A stretch of 64,000 nucleotides of DNA, from assembly GCA_024180945.1 (NCBI GenBank), contig JAKSGN010000035.1, positions 1,488,001 to 1,552,000 of the forward strand, given 5' to 3'. This document shows, one piece after another, positions 22,100 through 34,400 of this stretch (position 1 is its first letter; each line of letters starts with the position of its first letter). The notes under the pieces are model-generated. The model was not told the DNA's origin and ran no database searches. It saw nothing but the letters and a program-made list of their open reading frames with translations. Source of the DNA: Macrophomina tecta. Its lineage: Eukaryota > Ascomycota > Dothideomycetes > Botryosphaeriales > Botryosphaeriaceae. The translations under genes were made by a program, and so were the position numbers.

Positions 22100-23587
22100 T
22101 CAGTCCCTCGAAATCTGCACGTGCGAATGCACCATGATGCCGCCCGCATCATCCAAGATCTGCTCCTGGCTATCGTTATCGCTGTGCAAGCTCCCGCTCC
22201 TGGCCATGCCCGCCCTGATCTCCGTCTCGTGCGCCATGGCGCCGCCGAACTTGTCGCTGCCGCTGCCGGCGGTGCTTGCGCCGCCCAGGCCGTCCTCGAG
22301 CTCGTATTGGGTGTCGAATTCCTTATAGCCGCGGCGGGCGCCGTTGCTCGGGAAGGTGCGGTTGGTGGCGTACTTGTTGCTGACTCCAGCGGGCGTCGAA
22401 TGGTCGGACTCGGAGCCGCCGAGGTGAAGGATCTTGCGGAAGAGGGGGCGCAGGGTGCCGATGCAGCCGACGATGACTCCGATGCCGTTCTCGGCGTAGC
22501 CCCACAGTAGGACGTCGGAGACGGCGTCTGAAGACAGAATGAGTTCTTGTTGTCTGTGGCTGGAGGACACGTCAGGGAGCTTACAGAGATAGTCTTCCGA
22601 GTTCTGCAGGTTGACGGTGTACTTGAGGCGGATGCATGCGGAGAGAGACGCGCTGATGACGCGATTAGCCGATATGCACACGAAGAAACGGATCTGGAGC
22701 GATGGACGTACAAGATACCCAAGCTCAGGATGGCACCGACGGAGATCTTGGCGTTGCGATTAAGCTTCACGTTCCAGAGTAGTGGGATTGGCCTGATGAC
22801 TCGTTAGTCGGTGTCCATGAGTCGCTCCCGACGACCACCACCACCACCACCACCTACATGAATGCTGAGAACCAGTCCGTGGCGATGTTGACGGCTGTCG
22901 TCGCGTAGTAGATGTCGGTGAGGATTTTCGGGTCGTTGCATTTGCCGTCCTGCTTCGTGTCCCACGCATACCTGTCCTTGGTGTCAAAAAAAAAAAAAAA
23001 GGCTTTGGTTGCGGGGAATGAAGGTCGCTTACGAGACGGGATTGCACTGGAAAATAATGTACAGCGCGGCGATGACGTTCATAGTCGTGAACATACCGGC
23101 GACCACGTACTGACTGTAGACGAAGACCTTCCTGCCTTGGGCAATGCGGATCAGCTGAAACGCAATGCTAAGCTTGACCGGAATGATGGTCACGCAGTAA
23201 AACACTTCGAACATAAAGAACCACTGCGAAAGTCAGAAGCTGGAGCAGCGGATCGAGTGGCAGCAAGCACACCTTGAGGCCCAGCTCCTGGTACTTTTCG
23301 TTACCCGGCTTCGAGAACTCTTCCACGTGCACGCCGACGCCATTAAAGGCAGCTGTGATACATGAGCCGCAGAGCACAGCGAAGGGCGCCTGGCAAAAGT
23401 TAGCATTATTCCGAGAGGGCTCGGCAGAGACCGGTACCATAGCTGCAGTCATGAACCAGTCGTCAACGCCCCAGGCGGCGACTTTTAGTCTCGTATACAC
23501 CCGCAGCGCATACAGCGTGAAGCCGAGAATCGTTAGGGTGATAACTGAGCCGGCCACATGCGGCGCGTTATCCATGTACAACGTCAT
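22100..23587 (-). CDS. Fungal rhodopsin-like seven-helix membrane protein (Fung_rhodopsin-type)
   Basis: Seven exons (23587-23438, 23389-23273, 23223-23033, 22971-22858, 22792-22712, 22652-22585, 22527-22100) join to 382 residues. All six introns are 48-65 bp with standard ends. The order of features fits the fungal integral membrane family often called rhodopsin-domain or SAT4-like: RVYTRLKVAAWGVDDWFMTAA after helix 1, KLSIAFQLIRIAQGR, IFQCNPVSYAWD, an NIATDWFSAFMPIPLLWNVK block, FASLSACIRLKY and a last helix near VIVGCIGTLRPLFRK. The C-terminal tail of about 100 residues is polar. The physiological role is unknown. There is no retinal-binding lysine evidence, so light sensing should not be inferred. 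The stop codon is followed after five bases by A20 on the sense strand. Confidence 0.88.
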
Positions 23588-26500
23588 GATGGAGTCTTGG
23601 CTGGAGAACGGATCCTAGGAATATGCAGGGCCGGCCGACCGCACCACCGGGGGTTCGTCGCGCGCACAGCAGCGTAGTGAGGGGGGGATCCGAAGAGTCG
23701 ATAAAGGCGTGGCCAATCGACAGGTGGGCGGTGCGGTCGAGGGAGCGGCTCCAGACTTGGGGAAACAGGGAACCGGTGGGCTTAAGCAGGCTCCGGGACG
23801 GGGCGGAGGGATGTTAGAGATGGGTGGGAACGCGTCCGGGAAGAATGAGAGAGCCGGGGGTGGGGCTCATGCAAAGGGTGTAGCGAGCAGCAATGCTGGA
23901 TGAGCCAGGGTGGCGGCGCTCAGGCCGGGATCCGGGATCTGGACACGGTCTGTCGGTGAAGTTGCTAAATGCTCTAACCGTACGAAGGAACGGGCAAATA
24001 CGCAGCAGAATGATCTGAAGATGGGCGACGCGGGGATCAATTAAGTACGAGGGGGTGGGATTCGCCTCCGATAAAACATTGGATAATGGATTGAGAGAAT
24101 ACTCAATGGACTGCGTCCTTCCCACTTAGATGCGAGTGGCGCTTGCCGACAGAACACGAGCGTGGGGGGAGGCAGCAACCGCGATGAAGGTTAGAGACCA
24201 GGCTCTGCATAGAGTGCAACGGCGGCACATGCAGGCAATACCTGGGCGGAGAACGAACTCATAAGAGAGGGCTGTAACGAGAGAAGGCAAAGTGGCGGTA
24301 GGGTGCTACGTGCACACCCTGCGATCTTGCGGCGACTTGAGCAGTTTAGTGGCAGGGTAGCGCCATTCGTGTGATGCGGGTTGCCGCGGCATCCAGGACG
24401 GGAGTGGAAGTTGCTCGCGTGCTGAGGCCATGGGCAGGCCCAGTGTGGCCGGACATTAGCCCAGGCCGCTGGGGCGGCGAGACAGGAATAGCGGCCTCCT
24501 GAGGAGAGCATGGATGGGAAGGCCGGGCAACTGCAATCTGGAGAAGCAGCGTGCCTGCGCCGGAGGCCAGTCTCGCGGTGGGCTCGCACGGTCTTCAGCC
24601 GCTTTGCCAGCCGGTCTTCCACATCCCGCTTTCCTCTTTCGTCTGCGCGGATGGCGCACTCGGCCCGAAAACGGCGGCGCTGGCTTGGAGGGGCCAATTG
24701 GAGGCAAGCTCCGGGAGCGCCCACGGCCATTGCTGCGTCGTGAACGAGTCTGCCGCCAAGCTCCCGTGGCCGCCCACAAAAGACGTAGTGTGCTCCTCCC
24801 GGACTGGTGCTCAGGAACCGGCATGGCGCCGGATCCGTCAAGAGAGCGTCCGGGAGGCCCAGCAAAGCCGCAAGCAGCGCGGTGATCAGCGTCTCCTTTT
24901 GCTGGGCCCGGACGGCAGGGCGGCACGCAAGATCCACGGCGGGCCTGCGTCACACATGTGGGCCGGGGCGATCCTTTGGCATTCCGGAGCGGCGCAGCTG
25001 GAGCCGGCAGGACCGGTGAAGGCGAAGGAACAGACGGGCCCTTCCAGCGGGCGAAGGCCCTGCTCCGCCGCGGGCCGGGAGCCATCGTGGGCGCGGCGCC
25101 ACAGGGCTGCGGCAAGGGACAAAGAGACCCGCGGCCAGATCGGAGCCCCATCCGGGCTGCTGCGAGCCACGTCCGACGCGGCTCTCCCGTGCGCGTGGGC
25201 GGCGGGCAATGCAGCGCTTTTTGCGAGCGGGCGAGATGCCACAGCCCGGAAATAAACGCCGATCTTGCCCTGCCCAGCGCCCTCATCGTCACCACTCCCG
25301 CGCCAACACTTGCGCGTCCTGCCCGTCACTCGCGCCCGCAGCTGCCTCTCCAGTGCCCATTGTGCTTACGCCCGAGAGCGTTTTTGCTTCGGCTCTTGCT
25401 GCTGCTGCCCCATCCGCCCTGCCTCTCCTCATGCAGCCCTCCCATTGCCGCTGCGCTTCTCCGGCCCTAATGCACCTTGTGAGACGGGCAGGATGGTCAA
25501 GGCTGTCGCACTTTACCCGTTCTTTATATGCTCCGCGCCCCTCAGCCCTGCGCTGCAGCACACCTCGAAAAAGAAAAGCCTGGAAATGCCAGCGTCCCCC
25601 ACCGCTCCGTCCAACGGGATTCCCATCATCAATCTCCCTCCACACACAATACAGACTCCGCCACGCCCAGCGCTCGACAATCCGGCATCGCCTACCGTCT
25701 CCCCGACCCCACCGCTGCCTCGGATCATGACCGGCACGTGGCCGGCCCTTGGATTCGCGGCATCGGGAGCGCGAGAAACAGGCACGCAGGGACCTCGACA
25801 AATTTTCCAGCAATCCATAATGGCCCGCTGTCCTGGGGCCACTTCCTGGAATCGCATCTGTCCATCACTGCCATTGCCTTCTCATGCCCTGCTCATCACA
25901 TGCCGCTCACCAGGCTCAAGCTCGCCAAGCGTTGCGTCAAGCTCTGCCAAAATCTTGATTCATGCAGTATCGCGGGCCGATGGTAGCCCTTTCCAGATTG
26001 CTCAAGGATGCATCATCTGACCCACTGGAGGCCGCATAATCCAGTAGCAGCCCAGTTCTACGGCCGACCGGACTCCATCCACAGCCGCGGTCAAGCTGGG
26101 CGCGTAGACTTTGTGAGGGCCCAAGCTTGATCAACGGAGCCTCCTACAGTGCATCCATCTCGCCTAGGCGACGACAGCAGCTCTGGCACCTCGTACCCAT
26201 CCGCCCGAGCGCGCCGAGTCTTCAATCCACTCCCCTTACGCCTGTGCTCGAGCAGAAGGCCAATCACTGGCTGCATGTCTATACCTGCCCCAGAAGACGC
26301 TCCCACCAAGACCTGCCCTGCTCCATTCTTAGCACAGGCGCTTTTCCCATATCCATTCGTAACGTTCTCCATACATCTTCCCACTCCGGCCGTCCCTCTC
26401 TCCTGCTCTTGTCAATACCAGCCCATCATTAACCCCAATGTCGGCCAATCAGACCATCAGCGGACGGTTTCTGACAACAACAGCCTAAGCGTGCACAGTA

Positions 26501-27550
26501 TCCGAACGGCCGCGCGCGAGTCACGCCCCTGAACTTCCGCGGAGCCTTTTCCCACCGGCTGCCTATGACCGCAATGGGACAAGGCACACACGTTACGAGG
26601 CCACCACCGCCTCTGATCCCCTCTCTCGCTGATCGAGATCTAGATTTGTCTCCACACTTTTATTCCAGCCTGCCCACCCGCAACTGCACCACCTGTTCCT
26701 CGCCTGCTTCCCGTCAGACTCTCCGAGCACGGCCTACCAGCAACCCCGATCCGCCTCACACCATGACGACGCACCGCATGCATGCCATCTCCCTCAAGCC
26801 TCCGTCACGCTGCTTTGTCCGTCGCTCTCTCGCATCGCCCTCCACGCCAACAGCACGACCGCGTGCGGGCGTATCAACGATCCCAGTTAGGCCTGGCGCG
26901 CGTTAATTGCCTCTGACTCAGGAGAGGGAGCAAGCCCACCCCTCCCTAACGACCCTTCCCGCCGGGTCAGGGACAGTCGCCGCTCAGGCGCACGCAAGAC
27001 GGGCTGTCCTCTATTCGCGCCGACAGTGCCTCCGCGACGTACGAAGTTGCTAGGACTCTCGGGCTGATGAAGCCGAGCGTGCTCTCAAGAGTCGCCTTGC
27101 CAGGACATGCTTAAATGCGCACTGACGCGGCAAGCCTGGCTACGTGGATGGCCCCCCCTCCTCCCCTCTCTCTCTCTCATTCTTGAGCTTGGCAGACGCG
27201 CGACGCATGACCTGGATAGGACGGAAGGCTGAGTTGGTTGACTCGGTGGCTACACCGCCTTGGTCCACGTCCCTCGTCACTCGTCACTGTCTGTCGGCTG
27301 CTATCGGACGAGGTTGGTATCGGACGCATTTCAGACTGCCCACGGATGCACATGTGCCTGCTGCTAAAAAAATAAAAAAAAAAAAAGTCTTGAACCGACC
27401 TTGTAGATGTCGCGTTATATCTAGCATGCCCTTCACGCAGCGGATCCGGAACACTACCCAGAGCAGAACACCACAGTGATGCGCTGTCACACACGGCACG
27501 CCGGCCTCACATCGAGCACTGCAACGAACAGCAAGCAAAGTTTTCAGGCG
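23588..27550. other. GC-rich gene-poor spacer of about 4 kb
   Basis: Open frames of up to 280 codons overlap each other in several frames on both strands (about 24191-25730), as happens in GC-rich non-coding DNA. Their products are Arg/Pro/Ala-rich without any recognisable domain. The + strand from about 25300 to 27100 is pyrimidine-rich. The promoter of the rhodopsin-like gene lies at the left. I can support no gene. Confidence 0.45.
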
Positions 27551-28643
27551 CTAGCAGAACCCCTGCAACGCAGCAGACATCTGACACGCCTGCGCGCGTT
27601 GGAGTCCGTACCACTTCTCAGCAATTCTGTACTGTTGGACCGCGTAAATGGTAGCCAAGATCCCGAAAAGGAACGTGAACATCAAGATGCCGAATGTAGA
27701 TATCCAAGTCGTCGTCGTCCACTGACTGGGGGTTCCTGACGTGCACGGCCGCCTGCACGAAATTCTCGGCCGGGCTGTCGAACAGCCTGTGCAGCTGCTC
27801 CAAGCGGGCACGCCAGTACGCGAACTCGTCGGTCGACTGCGGGCGGGCCCCGGGCCCGTCCGGACGGAGTGCATGCAGACGCCTTCTTTCTTTCGCAGTG
27901 CTCCGGCCGGCTGGCCTGCAAGTGGGAAGAGGAGCTCCAGCGTCCGGATGGCCTCGTCGAGAACCTCCGGGCTGATGATGTATGGTTTGCTGTTCGCGGT
28001 GCTGACGAGCGAGGCTTTGTGCTGGTATACGGACAGCGTTCTCTGCCCCGGTGGGCCTTCCAGCTTCAAGTGTTCGATGAGGTTTCAGGGCCAGCGGATG
28101 CCGTCGACTTTTGCGCATGTGCTTCAGCCTCGTTGCGGCGAAGAGCGGGTGGGAGTGAGAGGCTGCGCCTGTTGGCTTCCGCAGGTTGTCAAAGTGCGTC
28201 GATATCATGTTCTGGAGTTTCTCGCCTCTCTTCCACTCGATCCGCGTATTCCAGGCATCAAACCTGCCGAAAGAAGTGGTTGAGCGCACGTTCAGCCCGA
28301 GCAATATTTGGACCACGAGGTCGATTGATCGAAGTATCGTCGCGTCCTGAGACGTACCGACTCCTCGCTTCAGTTCGTGGAGAACGGCTTCCTGGCTATC
28401 GCTGCGGCCGTTACAGAGATGATCAAGGATAAAGCGTATATCTCTACAGGTCTTCGCGCCATATTTTGACTCATACGGTTGTAGAGTTTTCAGTGTTTCA
28501 GTAACCCGACTGACAAAACAGGTGAGGTCGCCGTTCCCAAGCCAGTCTAGAGGGACATCTGGCCAAAACAATTTGAAAAGGTCGGCATCCATCTCTTGAC
28601 GCAACGTTGGAGGTGGTATGAGCTTTTCGTTTGTGACCGACAT
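27551..28643 (-). pseudogene. Degraded fungal membrane protein gene (unknown family)
   Basis: The beginning reads as a normal protein from 28643 (MSVTNEKLIPPP…), with a block containing LFKLFWPDVPLDWL. It resembles a widespread uncharacterised fungal family that ends in a C-terminal membrane helix. Coding sense then jumps between two frames three times. The first jump is one extra base in AAAA (28109-28112). The second lies in a GC-rich run near 27841-27862. The third is one extra base in CAGTCAGTGG near 27721-27728. Just after the first shift the restored frame also meets TGA at 28085-28087, in a context (RWP*NLIEHLKLEG) where Arg would be expected. The last part encodes a helix-forming stretch, FGILMFTFLFGILATIYAV. 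Three shifts and a stop argue for a dead gene rather than introns, because the gaps are too short to splice. Family identification is from memory of general sequence type. Confidence 0.65.
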
Positions 28644-29058
28644 TCTTCCTTGACGTTGGTAGTTCTAAGATTATGCTGTGTCGCAGAGAAAAGCAGGTGC
28701 TCCCGCATTAATGTGGTTGCACAGTTGATTCAGCGTTGCATATGCGTGGCTGCTATGGGTGCACGCAGCAGCAGACTGCAATATAGCGCAGCCCGTCAGC
28801 CGTGGCAGTGTCGCTGACGTCGCGCAGAAAGGGTAGAAAGGAGCATTTTTCAGCCTTGCACTCTTGTCATCTATTCTTTGCTGCACTGTTGTCAGTCGTG
28901 TCTCTCAATGCAACATGGCCAGCGGTATCATGAATCAAGAACCTGGGTAGGCTTACCCACACTAGCGCTCGAGCACCGACGATAGTGATGGATTGTGACA
29001 GCTACTATAGCTTAGCTAGCACAAGAGCACTACAGATGATCCAATAAAGCACGCACCC
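28644..29058. other. Spacer between divergent genes
   Basis: 415 bp between the start of the pseudogene (-) and the zinc-finger gene (+). It presumably holds both promoters. No distinct element seen. Confidence 0.5.
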
Positions 29059-31078
29059 ATGCATACTTCGGCTCAGCAGCCTCGAATGCCTCGCCTTCAC
29101 ATTACGCAATCCTCTTCAAGTCAGATCTTTGTCCCCAAGTCACCTGAAGAAGACGCTACCGCCCGATATTCCGACTCCGTTCCGCTTCCATCTACACATA
29201 TTCACCAAGTCAGTGCAAAGCTATTCGTGGGCTATCTTAGAGAACTGCCCACTTCTGATATTATAAGCAACAATTGGGAAGACGGTGTAAAGGAAGAGCT
29301 AGACACATATCTGTGCTCGAGTATTCGACCCCTGAACTGGTCCGAAAAGAAGGCGACCATAGAGTCCGTCCTATGCGTGGCGTGCATCATGACGACGTCC
29401 ACAATAGACGAGCCCTTCAATTAATAACTTATTCATTACCACAGACGATGTGCTTGAAAATATCGAGCATCGCGACCAATGTGCAGCAGCAGAGGCATTT
29501 CTCTTTCAAGGCTACCCCGACACTGACCAGATGACTGAGCAACCCGGATTTTTACATCCTTATCACCACCCTGTCCCAGACTCCGAACTCTTCGATTCCT
29601 ATGCCAATGGAGCTAGGTCATCTACAACCTACACGATTTTCCAGCAATTTTGGAGTAGAAGAGTACGCGGCGACTGTGCTGCCTGGCTCCTCATCGCTCG
29701 ACAATGACTTTGAATGGCCTGCGGAGAAACCACCACACACACACACACACACACACAAAATAAACCCTTTTAGTGCAGCCGACCAACACCTCCCTGATTC
29801 CTGGAGCCTTGCTGTTCGCACGGGGTCTTCATAATGCGCTCAACCAGCCCGCGTAGTCTCAGCATCCGATTTCAAGCGCTCGGAAGCATATTTTACGACA
29901 AGCGGCATCATCAAGGTGAATGGTTGTTTGCACGGACTGGCCACTGCACATTCATTTCTCTGCTTATCCACGGCGGGCGCTGCACACTCTCAAACAAGTT
30001 CCGATAATGATGATTCATCCGGCTACAACTCTGACGAGGAATTCAACCGCAACAGTGGTCGCCAAGCGCGAAACCCATTGCCATCGGCCGTACCAGAAGG
30101 AAAATGGGAGCGGGTATGCCATCCGCATGTCCTGGCATATGCGGGCCGTGGCACACAAGACGCAAACTTCGCTTTGCCCGACGAAGCGCCAGGAAGTTCT
30201 GATTTTGCTCTACTCCCCTATCGTTGCACAGGCAACGAGCGGCGATCATGGCCAGATCAAAAGCCAACCATTGGTATCGCTTCAGCCCATCAGCTCCATC
30301 CGGGGCCGGCGGAGATCTTGCACGATCCAGAAAGGAAATTTGGGACACTCAACCCACTGAAGGCGCATCTCCTTCCGGGCAAAAGCTCCATCATCCTCGG
30401 CGCAAACGCCGTGCATACTCGGAAGGTTCAGCTGCCCTCCATTGCTAGCAGTAAGTGGAAGGGCCCACGTGTGCATCCCGACAAATTTGGAAGCAAGCTC
30501 ACCGGTGGAAGCGGACGGCATATCGGGGGCATGGGCCACGCAGGACTCGTTGGTATGCGGCATCGTATTTGCCTCATCCGCCCGAAGCCCGTACCTCCGC
30601 GTGCCGCCCGCAGCAGGTCTATTCGCTGACATCGCCTCGTACGTGGGATCGAAAGACGTCGGACTTGCCCAAAGAGACGATTTTCCAGAAACGCATAGCG
30701 GACATGAGCAGGAGTCCCTTGCGGCTCTGAGTTTGGCGTCCTCCGCTGTCTCATACGGAACCTCGAGCGATGGTTCGTCAATGAAACATGTACCCAACCA
30801 AAAACGAAGGCGAGGCCAAGAACAATGAGCACAGAATCCGCACCGGCCCTGACACCAATAAGTCAGCCCGGAAATGGAGATGCCAGCAGCCAGAGTGCGC
30901 ACAGAGGAAGGGCTTCAGGCATCGTGCGGACCTAATGCGGCACATGTCCGTTGTCCATTGCATCGAAGAGACAAAATTTTCCCTGCACTCAGAGCGGTTG
31001 CCCAAGGAAAGGAGAAAATGGATTCACGAGGAGAGGTTATCTCGTAGAGCATCTCCGAAACTTGCATATGCAGGATAA
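29059..31078 (+). CDS. C2H2 zinc-finger protein, multi-exon, model uncertain
   Basis: Coding-like segments lie in succession on the + strand: 29059 to about 29420, 29445 to about 29640, about 29640-29730, about 29960-30450, 30494-30772 and about 30810-31078. Best-supported junctions are the acceptor before 29445 (TTACCACAG) and the intron 30451-30493 (GTAAGT donor, 43 bp). The rest are guesses. The middle part has acidic/Ser-rich stretches (SSDNDDSSGYNSDEEF). The C-terminus has one C2H2 finger, CQQPECAQRKGFRHRADLMR followed by HMSVVH, so this is probably a nucleic-acid-binding regulator. One frame change near 29640 has no adequate intron, and a (CA)12 repeat lies just after a coding-like segment, so the gene could be damaged. 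No close family recognised. Confidence 0.45.
29734..29757. repeat. (CA)12 microsatellite
   Basis: Twelve CA units directly after a coding-like stretch of the zinc-finger gene. It may lie in an intron. Confidence 0.9.
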
Positions 31079-31494
31079 CCCGAAGAGTTGAGGTGGCAGA
31101 GGTAAGAGCAGGAAGTGGCTACACGGTTTCGATCATCTCGTGCACCGTCTAGACATCACTTCTTTTGTCTGAAATAGCATCGATATTCTCTGTTCTTATA
31201 TCACAATGAGAAGACAGGATACGCTTCTGTTTATGAATATTATATGAACCGCAATATGGCTGTAATCGCAAGTCACACCTAAAAGGTAAAGCAATCTTTC
31301 AACGCGTGCATTTTTCGGTATCGATCACTCTTTTCCCTCCCTACGATCCGCAGATCAATCAACCTCCCCAATCATCTCCTTAGAAAATCCCAAAACTCCA
31401 TACCCCAATGCTCCTAACCCAATCACGCTCATTGCTCAGAAATGTACAAAATCCCGCCCGGGCACCCAATCTCACACTCAGCGCGCCTGCTCTC
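31079..31494. other. Convergent 3' spacer
   Basis: 416 bp between the zinc-finger gene (+) and Rav1 (-). AT-rich, no gene. Confidence 0.55.
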
Positions 31495-34400
31495 TCAGAA
31501 TCCAAAAGAATCCAGCAAGCTATTAGCGTCCGGCTCCTGAAACTGCGTAGGAGGCGGCTTCTGCTGCTGCTGCTGCTGCTGTTTCTTCGCCTTCTCCGTA
31601 CTCCCACTCACCTCACGATCACCCCCCTCCGCCTTCCCATCCTCTCCCTTCTCATCCCCCCTCTCCTTTCCATCCTCCCCATTCACTCCGTCCAAAAACC
31701 CATCCAATGCCGACCTCACTCCATTCTCCCTGGTCGGCAAATCCGCGACGACTAAACTACTCCTCCTCCTCAGAAGCTTGCGTGGATCAATATCATACGT
31801 CGCGACGGGACTGGTCGGGCTCACGAGCGCGCCATGCGCCGAATGTTGCGGCAGGCTCGTCGGCAAAGGCGCAAGAGCCGTCTGTTGATTTTTCAAAAAC
31901 TCCCAACTGCGGACGAGGTCCAGTGCGAGGATATCGCAACCCATGCGCTCGTACAGGCGTGCCGTGTGCACCACAAATTCCCACTCGGCGCGGGGTGTGA
32001 CAGCGAGGGCGCCGCGGAGGGTCTGGAGGGATTTCTCGCGAAGCTGGCGATAGAGGACAACGAGGGCGGGGTCGTCGGTGAGGAAGAGGCGGGATTGGAG
32101 GGAGGGCGAGTCGGGCGGCGAGAGGAGGCCCGAGAGCGGCGTGACGAGGGCGCGCACTGCGACATCACGCTTGCGGAGCATCCAGAAGGCCCAGGTGGCC
32201 ATCCAGCGGTTGCCTTCCATGACGGCGTAGGGGAGCACTCGTTCGGTGAGGAGTTTCCGGAGGACGGGGCCGTCGTCGCCTTCGTAGACACGGGCGACGG
32301 CGATGGCAAGTTGCATGTCGTTCATCTGATTGTACAGGATTGTGACGGCGTCCTGAAGATGGTCGGCCAGGAGGAAGAATGCCGCGGCATACTCGAAGCG
32401 TCGCCTGCCCATCAGGGCGTATGCGTTCTTCAGCGCCGCCGTTCTCCAACGAGCTTCGCTGAAATTGTTCTGCAGCAGACGATGGGTAGCAGTCTGCTCC
32501 CGACTCCACGTGGCCATGCGCCAAAGACCGACAAGAACGGCCTTCTTGCGCAGGGCGAGGTAGTATAAGCTGCAATCAACAGGGTTCTTCTCTTCGGTCT
32601 TGGTGTATTCGTTGCGAGCGATGACTTCGAATTGGGCACGCTGGAATACAGTTGTTAGCAAGTGTTCAATCAATTTCCCGCATGACGAGGCGCAGATTCC
32701 TCGGACTTACCAATGCATTGAGGTCGGTCATCCACATAAAGATACCTGCCTCGCTTGCGTGCTTCCAGAGCATCCGTCCCTGGAAATGTCTGCTCACCAA
32801 GTCTATCAAGATGTCCTGACTGCCACTATGGTACGCCCAAGTTATCTCACGCCAAGAGATTTGGGATTTTTCTTGGCCTCGTTGACCATCTCTGTCACGA
32901 AGGTAGTGCTGCCGGAAGAACAGCAAAAAGCGGCATGCATTGTCATCGACGCTTCTGCGGTGTTTCTCCACGGTACCTACACACTCGACAATATCTGCGA
33001 GGTGAAATTGTTCACGGTTCGACAGTTGAGGTACTGACTTCGTCACAAGAAGTTCGTTCAGGTTCATGGCAACTTCTTCCGTGACGCTGACCGGCTCGTC
33101 GTCGGCATCGGTGAAGTCAGCGTATGATGATTGCATTTCCTTTCGTGCCGAGCCATTCATAGTAGCCTAAAATATGGTCAGTTCGGCGCCTGAACAAATT
33201 TGACAGTCAATGCTTACCTCTTGATCCTCGTAAAAGTCTTCCGGCGACAGGCCAAGTAATGTATCGAAAGCATTGCCTTCGGTATAGAATTTGAGGGTCT
33301 TGTAAAGGTTGATAAGAATACGCTGCACGATTCGCAGCTTGCCTAGGAGTACGCATTGTGCCAGAAGCTGAGGGTGGTAAACTGGAAGAGGACCATTCAG
33401 CCTGCTCACGAGTGTGAACAAGTCCACTTCCTTCTTTCGGTGCGCTTCCCGGTGCGACTGTGTCACAAGACGTAGGTCCGGCAGGACGCCATCGTCGACT
33501 TCCACATGTTCATCTTGGACGAAGAGCTGATTGCCGGCGCCAATAACCAGATTGCCGCTGCCAAGCCACACAGAATCACCAATTGGATGAGGTGTGAACT
33601 CACGAATCCGGACTTCGCGGATAGCGGCCCATGATGGTCCGTGGTCAAGGTAGTTGTAGCGAAGCTGTGCATAGATGACCACCCTGTGTGGAAAGCCCAC
33701 TGCAAGAATGGATTGATTGTCGGGCGATGAAGACCAATCGATATCCTGGATCATTTCGTGTGCTTCAAACCGCTCTTCATGTTCGAGTTGCGCGCTCCTT
33801 GTGCTCCAGATGGTCAGTCCAGTCTTATCGGCATCTACCAGCGCTGCCTTGCGGATGGATGTGCCGCTGCAGAGGGTAGGATTATCCACACCCGTCTCGA
33901 CGGTAGACGTGAGCAACCATTCTAGCTTCTTCCTATCGGGGCTCAACCTCGACGTCCATGTATTCACAACTCCAGATGTGGTGTAGGAAATAGCGACATC
34001 CCGAGCAAACGTGTCGAGGAAGCCTGAGATCACCGGCGGGGTACCAGCAGGGTCGACAGGGATGACATAAGCGAGGTCTCCTCCATGGCCGAGATCAAAC
34101 TTGCAAAGTTCCTCGAGCGAGATCTTGCCTTCAAGGTTGATCGAAGGCGTCCGATGGTGACCACGGATGTCCAGGCGAGACAGTTTCGGCGGGATCCGAA
34201 CTTCCCATCCAATTCCCTTCATGTCAGAGGAGATGGTGGCCAAGTGAACGCATCCCGAATCCGCCTCAACTTGCGGGATGACTAGAAGGCAAAGCGGCTT
34301 CCCTTGCAACTGGTAGTTGCAGCGAGCGACCTCCTTCGCCCTCGATGTTCGCGCATCCCAGAGAGAAATGCTGCCATGATGCAGGAAAACAACAAAATCG

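Noticed and set aside
21868..22770. 300-codon - strand frame over the end of the rhodopsin-like gene
   Set aside because: It runs through introns in a different frame from the seven-helix protein and has Ser/Thr/Arg-rich shadow composition.
24191..25730. Several frames of 150-280 codons on both strands
   Set aside because: They overlap one another, consist mainly of Arg, Pro, Ala and Gly, and show no known motif; GC-rich DNA has few stops by chance.
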